In this document: one piece after another, positions 39,760 through 48,224 of the stretch
How the letters are laid out: every line of letters begins with the position of its first letter
Numbering within the stretch: position 1 is the first letter of the stretch
NCBI RefSeq assembly: GCF_000472285.1
Contig: NZ_KI421418.1
Span: 299,531-348,607 of the forward strand
Source: Desulfuromonas sp. TF
GTDB lineage: Bacteria; Desulfobacterota; Desulfuromonadia; Desulfuromonadales; ATBO01
Length of the DNA stretch: 49,077 nucleotides
Direction: 5' to 3'
Translations under genes and position numbers: made by a program
The notes under the pieces: generated by a model
What the model was told of the DNA's origin: nothing
Seen by the model: the letters and a program-made list of their open reading frames with translations, nothing else
Databases searched by the model: none

Positions 39760-40797
39760 ATGCGAATCCGTCAGGCCAAAGACATTGATCATACTTCCTG
39801 GGACGCCTTCGTTCTGGATCATCCGGAAGGTTTGCCGTACCAGCTTTATGCCTGGAAAAAGGCTGTGGAGAAGGCTTACGGATTTCGGGGAGTCTATTTG
39901 CTGGCGGAAGAGCATGGGCGGATTTGCGGCGTCCTGCCATTGGTGTGGATGAATGTTCCCCTGCTGGGTCGGAAGCTGATTTCGCTCCCTTACTGCGATG
40001 TCGGGGGCGCCCTCGCATACGAGTCGGCGGTGGCGGCGGCACTGTTTGCCGAAGCGAGGAAGCTGGCCAGCTTGATCAAGTTCAGAGCTGTCGAGATCAG
40101 GTCGGCTGTTCCCACCTCTCTGGGTTGCGTTCGAAATTCTTTTCCGATCAAGAAGGTCCGGATGGTCCTTGAACTCCCCGGCGACTCAAGGACTCTGCTC
40201 GCCGGTCTGAAGTCGAAGCTCCGCAGTCAGGTCAACAAGCCGTTGCGAGACGGCTTGAAAGTCCGCCTCGGCGGCCTTGAACTGGTAGGAGATTTCTACC
40301 GGACTTTTACTGAAAACATGCGTGATCTTGGCTCTCCCGTGCACAGCCGGGAATGGATCGAGGCGGTGGTGGGATTCTTCGGGGAAAGGGCGAGGGTCGG
40401 CGTGGTGTACACGCCGGGTGGGCTGCCGGCCGCGGGCGGCATCATCCTTCTGCACAGGAAGACTGTTTCCATCCCCTGGGCCTCCTCCCTGCGCCGGCTG
40501 AATCACTTAAATCCCAATATGCTTCTTTACTGGGCGTTCCTTGCCTTCGCCGCGGATAACGGCCATTCCCGGTTCGATTTCGGCAGGTCCACTCCGGGCG
40601 AAGGGACTTACAAATTCAAGGAACAATGGGGGGCTCGGCCCCAGCCCCTTTTCTGGTCTGATCTTTTGACGGCGGGTGGAAAAGAAATCGCCAAGTTGGC
40701 GGTTAAACGAGGCCGGATGGAGGCGTTGTGGCGCAGATTGCCTTTGGAGATCTGCAATTCCCTGGGTCCGAAAGTTCGACGGTGGATAAGTCTTTGA
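39760..40797 (+). CDS. FemAB-like protein of the exosortase system
   Basis: A 345-residue protein of the FemAB/GNAT-like fold. Start ATG 39760 gives MRIRQAKDIDHTSWDAFVLDHPEGLPYQLYAWKKAVEKAYGF, the normal opening of the exosortase-associated FemAB-like subfamily. Late motifs include NMLLYWAFLAFAADNGHSRFDFGRSTPGEGTYKFKEQWGARP, which is diagnostic of the group. FemAB enzymes of Gram-positives add amino acids to cell-wall peptides; the role in exosortase systems is unknown, perhaps acyl or aminoacyl transfer to the glycan. A frame extension up to 39682 lacks a ribosome site. Confidence 0.87.
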   Translation: MRIRQAKDIDHTSWDAFVLDHPEGLPYQLYAWKKAVEKAYGFRGVYLLAEEHGRICGVLPLVWMNVPLLGRKLISLPYCDVGGALAYESAVAAALFAEARKLASLIKFRAVEIRSAVPTSLGCVRNSFPIKKVRMVLELPGDSRTLLAGLKSKLRSQVNKPLRDGLKVRLGGLELVGDFYRTFTENMRDLGSPVHSREWIEAVVGFFGERARVGVVYTPGGLPAAGGIILLHRKTVSIPWASSLRRLNHLNPNMLLYWAFLAFAADNGHSRFDFGRSTPGEGTYKFKEQWGARPQPLFWSDLLTAGGKEIAKLAVKRGRMEALWRRLPLEICNSLGPKVRRWISL

Positions 40798-40819
40798 GGA
40801 AATACACAAAAGGGGAGAT

Positions 40820-41620
40820 ATGGACCTGTCCTTTGTCATTTTGACCTGGAATTCCAGCGCGTATATCAGCCGTTGTCTGGATTCAATCTTTACCAGTCTC
40901 GATACTGCAGGATTGTCCTATGAAATCCTGGCCGTCGACAACGGCTCAAAGGACGACTCTCCCCGGATTCTGAGGGGGTATGAAAAAAAGAACCCGGGAG
41001 TTCTTGTCCCGATTTTTCTGCGGGAAAACGTCGGGACCACTGTATCCCGCAACATGGCCTTGCGAAAGGCCCGTGGTACGTATTTATGCGTGATGGACTC
41101 CGACGTCGAGGTTGCGCCTGGAGTTTTCCCTGCTCTGATGGAGGTGCTTGAGGCGGATTCCAGGGTTGGGATGGTTGTGCCTAAGGTCCTCTATCCGAGC
41201 GGCAACTGGCAGAAGTCGATAGATCGTTTCCCGACCCTGGTGCATAAGCTCAACCGGTTTCTTCGGTTACGGCAGATTGAAGCCGCCGAAGGCATCGGAA
41301 CTGTTGGTGAAGTGGAGAGGCGGGAAGTGGATTATGCGATCTCGGCCTTTTGGTTGTTGCGACGAGAAGTCATGGAGATGGTTGGATTGCTGGATGAGAG
41401 GATCTTCTATGCGCCTGAGGATGTTGATTATTGTCTTAGAATATGGAAGGCAGGATATCAAATTAATTATGTACCTTCTGTGTCAATTATTCATCATGCA
41501 CAGGAAATATCTCGTGGTTTTGAGATAAATATGGCTAAAATTAACCATTTTAAAGGTTTGATCTATTTATATAAAAAACATAGTTTTTTGTTCAAAACAC
41601 CTATTGTAAAAGCTATGTAG
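40820..41620 (+). CDS. Family 2 glycosyltransferase
   Basis: A 266-residue GT2 enzyme. Opening MDLSFVILTWNSSAYISRCLDSIF, then ILAVDNGSKDDS and the metal site CVMDSDVE. The segment ISAFWLLRREVMEMVGLLDERIFYAPEDVDYCLRIWKAGYQINYVPSVSIIHH is typical of rhamnosyl-type GT2 enzymes, though the donor is not certain. The ATG follows AGGGGAGAT. From about 41430 the base composition drops suddenly to AT-rich, inside the gene, so a recombination joint probably lies here. Confidence 0.88.
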   Translation: MDLSFVILTWNSSAYISRCLDSIFTSLDTAGLSYEILAVDNGSKDDSPRILRGYEKKNPGVLVPIFLRENVGTTVSRNMALRKARGTYLCVMDSDVEVAPGVFPALMEVLEADSRVGMVVPKVLYPSGNWQKSIDRFPTLVHKLNRFLRLRQIEAAEGIGTVGEVERREVDYAISAFWLLRREVMEMVGLLDERIFYAPEDVDYCLRIWKAGYQINYVPSVSIIHHAQEISRGFEINMAKINHFKGLIYLYKKHSFLFKTPIVKAM

Positions 41621-41676
41621 TTTATTTGTAAGTCTTGTTTATACATTTGATAAAAACTTATGAATCAGAGGATAGA

Positions 41677-42513
41677 ATGGAATTAAAAATTAAGCTACCA
41701 GAAAACAGAACTTACGACCAAGTTCGTCATCACTATGAAGTCGAAAAAAATATTGCAAATAGAATCAAGAAATCAAGCAGATCAGAGAGAAAAAGCATTT
41801 ATATGAGTATGTATGGTGAATTGTTCGCATCTGTTTCGGATCACCCTCGGCTGATTAAAAGATCCTGCAAAGAACACATTGATGATTCGAATAAAACCAA
41901 ATGGAAATTTTTCAAAAAGTTCATAAGGCAGGATAGCGATGTTGTTGAATTTGCATCGGGTGATTGCGAATTTTGCTACTTTATCGCAGATAAGTGCAAA
42001 AATATTATTGGTGTTGATATCTCTGACCAAAGAACTGATGATATAAAAAGTGTAAAAAACTTTAAGTTGGTTATATATGATGGTTATGAATTATATTTGT
42101 CTGATTCATCTATTGATTGTTGTTTTAGTGATCAACTTGTTGAACATATTCACTTCGATGATCTAAAAACTCATCTTGGACATGCCTATAAAATTTTGAG
42201 AAATGGTGGAATTTATGCATTCAGAACGCCACATAAATATGCTGGTCCACACGATGTTTCAAAGTTTTTTTCCGATACATCTGAGGGATTTCACTTAAAG
42301 GAGTATAATTATATTGAAGTATGGAATATTCTTAAGGATGCGGGATTCAATAAGATTAAGGCATTTCTGGAAGTGAAAGGAAATTATTTGGAAACTCCGA
42401 AATTACTTGTTTTTCTCTTAGAGAAAATTCTCGGTTCTTTCCCTACGACGTTAAGGCGAAGGGTATGCGGTAAATTATTTCAATCCGTTTCGATTGCTTG
42501 TTGGAAAGATTGA
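41677..42513 (+). CDS. Class I SAM-dependent methyltransferase
   Basis: A 278-residue enzyme. The SAM motif is VVEFASGDCEFCYFIADKCKNIIGVDIS (motif I near residue 89, acidic residue after strand 2), and DQLVEHIHFDDLKTHLGHAYKILRNGGIYAFRTPHKYAG gives the post-motif region of Methyltransf_11-type proteins. The Gly-poor motif I (FASGDCEF) is unusual. Start ATG 41677 follows AGAGGAT; a longer frame from 41635 has no ribosome site. The gene is AT-rich. It may methylate a sugar of the repeat unit. Confidence 0.75.
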   Translation: MELKIKLPENRTYDQVRHHYEVEKNIANRIKKSSRSERKSIYMSMYGELFASVSDHPRLIKRSCKEHIDDSNKTKWKFFKKFIRQDSDVVEFASGDCEFCYFIADKCKNIIGVDISDQRTDDIKSVKNFKLVIYDGYELYLSDSSIDCCFSDQLVEHIHFDDLKTHLGHAYKILRNGGIYAFRTPHKYAGPHDVSKFFSDTSEGFHLKEYNYIEVWNILKDAGFNKIKAFLEVKGNYLETPKLLVFLLEKILGSFPTTLRRRVCGKLFQSVSIACWKD

Positions 42514-42538
42514 ATTATAAAAAAGGAGTTGATAGAGC

Positions 42539-43894
42539 TTGAAAAACAAAGTTCTCTTCATAGCCTATCAAATGCCGCCGATTGCCGGGGCTGCGACACA
42601 AAGACACCTGAGGTTCTTGAGGAGGTTTTACTCATTCGGTTGGCAGCCAATTGTATTGACCAGTAACCCCAGGTTTGTCACCGATTATTACCTTAAAGAT
42701 CCATCTCTCTCGGAAAAGATACCGCAACAATGCGTTCTGGTCCGAGCCCTCGACTTTCACCCAATAGAATATCTCCTGGAAAAAAGACCAGGTTCCGGTA
42801 ATTCGGAGAAAATTGATCGGGCTAGACGATGCGTGGTTACTACCAGAAAAACCTGGGCAAGGCGTTCGGTGACCCTTTGCAAAGAAGGCATGGATTTACT
42901 CATCGAAATGTTTCGAATACCCGATAGGCAAGTTGGTTGGCTGCCTTTTGCTTTCGTCAAGGGGGCATTCTCTGCTTTTCGATCGGGCTGTCAGGTAGTT
43001 TATTCCTCTGGAAGTCCATGGACGGCTCATCTTGTGGGGATGTTGATCTCCTTGGTCCTTGGGCGTCCTTTGATTGTGGACTTTCGCGACCCTTGGATCC
43101 AGAATCCATATCGAAACATCAAGCATCCACTTGTTGAAAAAATAGAGACTTTATTAGAAAGAAAAATAATTTCAGTTGCATCCTACGTTGTTGCAAATAC
43201 AAAGCGTGCATGCAGTGAATTTGCTTCATTTTACTCTTGGGAAAATAAAGAAAAATTTGTTTGGATCAGCAACGGATTTTCTGATGATGATTTTAGAATC
43301 CTATTTACTGAAAATAACAAATCTAAAGACAATAAACTGAAAATAAGTCATGTCGGTTCATTGTATGGCCCTAGATCACCGATAAACCTTTTTAAGGCCA
43401 TTGTAAATTTGAAACAAAAAGGAATTATTCATTCGGCAAATTTCAATCTTAAATTTGTAGGAAAGTTTGATTCATCAATTTGTGATATTGCGAGAAGTAC
43501 TGAATTCGACATTGATGATCTGGTTACATTTGTGCCGCCTGTGGATCACTGTAAAGCACTTGAGGAGATATTTATTTCAGATATCCAGTTGATCATTCAA
43601 CCGAATACCTCACTTCAAATCCCTGGCAAGTTGTTCGAATGCATTGCTGCCAAAAAGATGGTGTTGGCTTTGACTCACGATGGAGCGACTGCTGATCTGG
43701 TGCATGAAGAGAGGATAGGAATGGTTGTTGATCCAGAGTCTGAATCAGAGATAGAGGCATCTCTCGAAAAACTTATCATTATGAAAGAAAATAATGAAAT
43801 TTTTGACTATGGAACTACTTTCCAACGGGATAAATTTGAGAGTCGGAATCTGACCAAAAAATTGGTGGATCTTTTTGAAAAGTGTATCCTATGA
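42539..43894 (+). CDS. GT-B-type glycosyltransferase
   Basis: A 451-residue protein. Opening KVLFIAYQMPPIAGAATQRHLRFLRRFYSFGWQPIVLTS is typical of GT4-like glycosyltransferases. In the middle VYSSGSPWTAHLVG and IVDFRDPWIQNPY fit the acceptor domain; later KISHVGSLYGPRSPINLFKA and QIPGKLFECIAAKKMVLALTHDGATADLV form the donor site. The start is TTG 42539, with AAAGGAG about ten bases upstream; no better start exists. Composition changes from GC-richer (first third) to AT-rich, so the gene itself may be a mosaic. The next gene starts within its stop codon. Confidence 0.82.
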   Translation: MKNKVLFIAYQMPPIAGAATQRHLRFLRRFYSFGWQPIVLTSNPRFVTDYYLKDPSLSEKIPQQCVLVRALDFHPIEYLLEKRPGSGNSEKIDRARRCVVTTRKTWARRSVTLCKEGMDLLIEMFRIPDRQVGWLPFAFVKGAFSAFRSGCQVVYSSGSPWTAHLVGMLISLVLGRPLIVDFRDPWIQNPYRNIKHPLVEKIETLLERKIISVASYVVANTKRACSEFASFYSWENKEKFVWISNGFSDDDFRILFTENNKSKDNKLKISHVGSLYGPRSPINLFKAIVNLKQKGIIHSANFNLKFVGKFDSSICDIARSTEFDIDDLVTFVPPVDHCKALEEIFISDIQLIIQPNTSLQIPGKLFECIAAKKMVLALTHDGATADLVHEERIGMVVDPESESEIEASLEKLIIMKENNEIFDYGTTFQRDKFESRNLTKKLVDLFEKCIL

Positions 43895-45009
43895 CGCCTC
43901 AAACTAAACGTCATGCCATCTGTCATGTCATACACTCGTTTTCACATATTGGTGGTGCTGAGAACGGTATCATCAATATTGTCAATAGATTGGTAGACCA
44001 ATCTGTTTTTCATGTTATATGCTCGCTTACAAACATAGGGGATATAAAAAAAAGAGTTAAATCAGATAATGTCATTTTTCATGAATTAAACAAAAGAGAA
44101 GGGAATGATATAATGGTCCCTTTTAAGCTTGCAAAGATTTTTATGAAAGAGAAGATTTCAGTCGTACATCTGCGGGGATGGGCTACGATGGCGGAAGGGA
44201 TTTTGGGGGCAAGAATGGCTGGTGTAAATAAGGTGATCTATTCAGAACACGGTCGTCATTTTGACGATGTCTGGCAGCATAAAAAATTGAAGTACACAAT
44301 AAAAAGATTCCTCTTTTCCCGTGTTGACTCCGTCATGGCCGTTTCCCGCGAGTTGGGGAGGGAGATCACCGAACTGTACCGCCTTTGCCGGCCGGTTGAA
44401 GTTGTGACTAACGGTGTAGATCTGTCGCGGTTCTGTCCGAAAGAACGTGGAGAATTACGAGCGAGATTAGGGTGGGGGGAAGAGGAAAAAGTCGTCGGTG
44501 TCGTTGGTCGTCTCTGCGAGGGAAAAGGCATTGAACGGATGGTGGGCGAGTTCCTTGATACAAGATTGTCAGCTCGTCTAGTAATTGTCGGTGATGGTCC
44601 GCTAAGGGAATGTGTTGAAAGCATTTTGTGCAAACATGATTACAAAAGCAATGTTTCTCTGTTAGGCCCACGCGACGATGTTGCCGAATTGCTTAATTGC
44701 TTTAATGTCCTGGCGCTGCCTTCTGCCAGTGAGGGGATGTCGAATGTGCTTTTGGAAGGCATGGCAAGCGGGGTATCTGTCGTTGCTTTCCGAGTAGGAG
44801 GCAACCATGAGCTGATCGATTCTGGCCATGGAGGATTTCTTGTTGAACATGATGACTGGAAGGGATTTTTCTCAAGTATTCGATGTCTTATCGACGATCC
44901 CTGTCTTGCTGATAAAATGGGGATTTACAATAGACATAAAACAGTAAATCAGTTTTCTCTCGAACAAATGATTTCGAACTACAAGAAGCTCTATGGAATT
45001 TCTATCTAA
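43891..45009 (+). CDS. Family 4 glycosyltransferase, exosortase-associated type
   Basis: A 372-residue GT4 enzyme. Start ATG 43891 overlaps the previous stop (ATGA); GTG 43882 is an alternative. The N-terminus HAICHVIHSFSHIGGAENGIINIVNRL and the later SEHGRHFDD and VSRELGREI, NGVDLSRFCP match a glycosyltransferase family often found with exosortase systems. The donor site is LPSASEGMSNVLLEGMASGVSVVAFRVGGNHELI (Glu-x7-Glu). It probably adds a sugar to the repeat unit. Composition is mixed. Confidence 0.87.
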   Translation: MTPQTKRHAICHVIHSFSHIGGAENGIINIVNRLVDQSVFHVICSLTNIGDIKKRVKSDNVIFHELNKREGNDIMVPFKLAKIFMKEKISVVHLRGWATMAEGILGARMAGVNKVIYSEHGRHFDDVWQHKKLKYTIKRFLFSRVDSVMAVSRELGREITELYRLCRPVEVVTNGVDLSRFCPKERGELRARLGWGEEEKVVGVVGRLCEGKGIERMVGEFLDTRLSARLVIVGDGPLRECVESILCKHDYKSNVSLLGPRDDVAELLNCFNVLALPSASEGMSNVLLEGMASGVSVVAFRVGGNHELIDSGHGGFLVEHDDWKGFFSSIRCLIDDPCLADKMGIYNRHKTVNQFSLEQMISNYKKLYGISI

Positions 45010-45021
45010 AGGTAGATTCGA

Positions 45022-46305
45022 ATGAGTATTCGCCTTTTAATATATCTGGTAATATGCCTTTGTTTTGTTGTCAAGTCCTTTAGAACTACGCCTGTAGTTT
45101 TAGCTGCTTTAATCATAGGAATGTATTTTATATATCCTGAAAAATACATTTGGGGATTAACTGAATATAGAATTGTAATGGTTCTAAATGTTATCTTATT
45201 AGTTGTCATACTTCATAAGGGACTGAAACTACATATATTTGGCGATATTTTTTCTAAGTTGATGGTTTGCTTACTAAGTTCATTCGTTTTATCTGCTTTT
45301 TTTGCAAAAGGAGATATTGCCCTCAGCAGAGAATATGCAGTTATGTTTCTAAAGATTGGATTATTCTGGTTTATGTTAAAAGCCTGTCTGAATGGAGAGC
45401 GTGATCTTGGAATATTTTATTGGACATGTTTGTTGTCCATTACTTTCCTTGCTGCATGGGGCGTTGAACAATATCTTCTCGGAAATGTACGTCTTGAAGG
45501 ATTTGGGGGCGGGCAGATCCTTGGTTCAAATCAGATAGCCGCAGCCATGGTCTGGGCTCTGCCGGTCGCTTATTTTAAATTCATCCAGAAACAGGGGGCA
45601 CCGCGATGGATAGCCCTGGCGTGTTTTTGCCTGCTGATTGCAGGTTTGGTCTGTACACAGTCTCGGCAAGCTGTTGTGGCGGTTTTGGTTTGTTTGCCAT
45701 GGTATTTCATTTATGTCAAAAGAAAACTCATCTTTATCGGAGGGGCATTGGTTTTTATTTTGGCAGGAAGCTTCATGGTCCCTTCCGAGTTTTTTCAACG
45801 AATTAAAACTATGGAAGAATACGAGGAAGATGCTTCGGCCATGGGACGAATTGAGCAATGGCGTGGGGCGACGAAGATGTTTCTTGACAATCCGATAATT
45901 GGCGTGGGCGGAAAAAACTACTATGTCCTTGCACATAAATATGTGGAACACCCCAGGGTTACCCATAATACTTTTTTCCAGATTCTGTCTGAAGAAGGAA
46001 TAATTGGCATAACTACTTTTCTACTTTTGTTTTTCATTACTTTGAAAAAATTATCGGCGTTGGCGAAATGGGAGGGTCAGTACGAGAAACCACAATATAT
46101 CCCACATTATGCAATGATAGCCAAAATAAGCATAATGGGTCTGCTTGTCGTCTGTATGTTTCAAAATAAAGCAGAGCATGAATTTCTTTATTGGCCAATT
46201 GCGGTTGCGGCTGCGTTGACTGCGCAAGCTCGCCGGTGGGAGACCGAGTCCCCTGAGGTTTCCCCTCAGTCAGTTGCGATTTCCCGAGATGCTAACCTGA
46301 AGTGA
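45022..46305 (+). CDS. O-antigen ligase/polymerase-like membrane protein
   Basis: A 427-residue integral membrane protein with about ten helices. The Wzy_C/O-antigen ligase region is CTQSRQAVVAVLVCLPWYF followed by a periplasmic loop with RIEQWRGATKMFLDNPIIGVGGKNYYVLAHKYVEHPRVTHNTFFQILSEEGIIG; the last part has the conserved PIIGVG and His-Asn of the family. In exosortase clusters such proteins are thought to polymerise or ligate glycan, possibly onto proteins. The ATG at 45022 follows AAGGTAG weakly. The first 480 bp are AT-rich. Confidence 0.87.
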   Translation: MSIRLLIYLVICLCFVVKSFRTTPVVLAALIIGMYFIYPEKYIWGLTEYRIVMVLNVILLVVILHKGLKLHIFGDIFSKLMVCLLSSFVLSAFFAKGDIALSREYAVMFLKIGLFWFMLKACLNGERDLGIFYWTCLLSITFLAAWGVEQYLLGNVRLEGFGGGQILGSNQIAAAMVWALPVAYFKFIQKQGAPRWIALACFCLLIAGLVCTQSRQAVVAVLVCLPWYFIYVKRKLIFIGGALVFILAGSFMVPSEFFQRIKTMEEYEEDASAMGRIEQWRGATKMFLDNPIIGVGGKNYYVLAHKYVEHPRVTHNTFFQILSEEGIIGITTFLLLFFITLKKLSALAKWEGQYEKPQYIPHYAMIAKISIMGLLVVCMFQNKAEHEFLYWPIAVAAALTAQARRWETESPEVSPQSVAISRDANLK

Positions 46306-46310
46306 TAATT

Positions 46311-48179
46311 ATGTGCGGTATAGCTGGAATCTTATCATTTACTGACCCACCCCGCGCGGCGGAGATTGCCGCCATGACCGACCGCATGCCCTGGCGCGGG
46401 CCCGACGGGCAGGGGTGTCTGGTGCTCGAAAACGACGGCATTGGCCTGGGACACCGGCGTCTAAGTATCATCGATCTGAGCAGTGCGGGGGCTCAGCCGA
46501 TGCAAAGTGCGGATGGGCGCTATGTCATCGTTTTCAATGGTGAGATATACAATTACCTGGAGATCCGCCGCGAGTTGCTGACCCGCGGCCATGTCTTTCG
46601 CTCCCATTCGGATACCGAGGTCTTGCTACAAGCATATATCTGCTGGGGGCCCCAGTGTCTGGAGCGATTTGTCGGAATGTTCGCTTTCGCCATCTGGAAT
46701 CGCCAGACCAGAGAGCTGTTCGCAGCCAGAGACCGGTTGGGGATTAAGCCTTTCTATTATTTTTATGACGGGAAACGCCTGATCTTTGCCTCGGAGATTA
46801 AATCCATTTTTGCGGTCAGCCCACCCGCCGGAATCGACCCCTCCTTGATCGATGCCTACATGGAGTTCGGTTACCTGCCTGGCGAGGAGACTCTGCACCG
46901 CGGGGTCAAACGTCTTCTTCCCGGGCATTATTTTACCTGCGCCGAAGGTTCTTTTAAAACCATTCGATACTGGGACCTTTCATTTGCTGATCAGAATGAC
47001 GCCGGTCTCGAACGGCACAAGGAAGCTGTCGAAGAACTCCTCACTGATGCCGTGGCTCTTCGCCTGCGCAGCGATGTACCGCTTGGGGTGTTTCTCAGTG
47101 GGGGACTGGATTCCAGCGCGGTGGTTGCACTACTGGCGCCCGGCGCCGGCAGCGGGCTGAAGACCTTTTCGGTCGCCTACGATTTTGGGTCTGAGTATAA
47201 CGAAACCCCATATGCCCGCGAAGTGGCCGCTCGCTTCCAAACCGACCACCACGAGATTTTCGTTTCGCCCCGTCAGTTCCTTGATTTTATACCCCACTAC
47301 TGTTGGCACATGGACGAACCCGTCACCGAGGCCGCAGCTATCTCCTTGTTTCAGGTCTCGCGTCTGGCTCGTGACCATGTGGTCGTTTGTCTCAGCGGTG
47401 AGGGGGCCGATGAGCTGTTTGCCGGTTATGATTTCTACAATTATAACTTGGCCATTGATCGAGCCAGAGACGTTTTGGGCGATCAGGGCAGCCGGGCGCT
47501 CAGTTCGATAGGTCGAAGACTAATCCGGGTAAAGAAATTGCGCAAATATCTCGCTCTCGCCGGCGAGTCCCTGGAAAAACGCTATCGTGGGATTTCCAGC
47601 TACGAGAGCGAACTTAAATTCAGTCTCTACGATCCCGATTTTGGGGAGGTTGCGCGCCAAGGCAGCGAGTCCTTGGCGGGTTTTCTGGAAAACATCTTTA
47701 AAGACTCCAAAGGTTGGGATCCGCTCAGCCGCATGCTGCACTTCGATACCAAGACCTGGCTGGTCGATGATCTGCTGATCAAGGCCGACCGTATGAGCAT
47801 GGCCACCTCCATCGAGCTGCGTGTGCCTTTTCTGGATCACCGCCTGGTGGAATATGCGGCCAGGGTACCTTCCAGGTATAAAATCCACCATGGCGAAACC
47901 AAGTTCCTGCTGAAGCAGGTTTTGCAAAACCGGTTGCCCGCCTCGGTGCTCAAGCGCAAGAAGATGGGGTTTCCAACACCCTTGGAACTCATGTTTCGTG
48001 GAGAGTTGTTTTCCTATGCCCATGATCTGCTGCTGTCTCAGAAGGCGATGCGAGGATATTTTGATCGCCGGGAGGTTGAACGGATATTGTTGGCACATCG
48101 CAGTGGAGTTGAAAGCAACCATCGTGAGCTTTGGCAACTGGTAGTGCTGGAAGAGTGGCACAGGCAATTCGGCTATTAA
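46311..48179 (+). CDS. asnB: Asparagine synthase-type amidotransferase, exosortase-system type
   Basis: A 622-residue glutamine-dependent amidotransferase. The start is ATG 46311, because Cys2 (MCGIAG) must be the N-terminal nucleophile after Met removal; a GTG at 46302 would block it. The glutaminase domain has RGPDGQG, HRRLSIIDL, FNGEIYNY and RDRLGIKPFYY. The synthetase domain has the ATP site FLSGGLDSSAV (about residues 262-272), CLSGEGADELFAGY and RMSMATSIELRVPFLDHRLVEYA. Such enzymes in glycan loci probably make amide-bearing sugars or modify the polymer rather than free asparagine. GC content returns to that of the core genes here, marking the end of the AT-rich patch. Confidence 0.92.
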   Translation: MCGIAGILSFTDPPRAAEIAAMTDRMPWRGPDGQGCLVLENDGIGLGHRRLSIIDLSSAGAQPMQSADGRYVIVFNGEIYNYLEIRRELLTRGHVFRSHSDTEVLLQAYICWGPQCLERFVGMFAFAIWNRQTRELFAARDRLGIKPFYYFYDGKRLIFASEIKSIFAVSPPAGIDPSLIDAYMEFGYLPGEETLHRGVKRLLPGHYFTCAEGSFKTIRYWDLSFADQNDAGLERHKEAVEELLTDAVALRLRSDVPLGVFLSGGLDSSAVVALLAPGAGSGLKTFSVAYDFGSEYNETPYAREVAARFQTDHHEIFVSPRQFLDFIPHYCWHMDEPVTEAAAISLFQVSRLARDHVVVCLSGEGADELFAGYDFYNYNLAIDRARDVLGDQGSRALSSIGRRLIRVKKLRKYLALAGESLEKRYRGISSYESELKFSLYDPDFGEVARQGSESLAGFLENIFKDSKGWDPLSRMLHFDTKTWLVDDLLIKADRMSMATSIELRVPFLDHRLVEYAARVPSRYKIHHGETKFLLKQVLQNRLPASVLKRKKMGFPTPLELMFRGELFSYAHDLLLSQKAMRGYFDRREVERILLAHRSGVESNHRELWQLVVLEEWHRQFGY

Positions 48180-48224
48180 GTCTGAATTAGTGGGTTGTTT
48201 TGCGGGAAGGTTAAAATTCCGAAG

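Larger units (their letters stand above)
41430..46300. other. AT-rich mosaic island within the sugar region
   Basis: From inside the GT2 gene to the end of the ligase-like gene the text is strikingly richer in A and T than the flanks, with GC-richer patches near 42540-43100, 44330-44560 and after about 45500. Borders fall inside genes. It suggests piecewise import of glycan genes by homologous recombination. No integrase, transposase or tRNA is seen. Confidence 0.65.
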
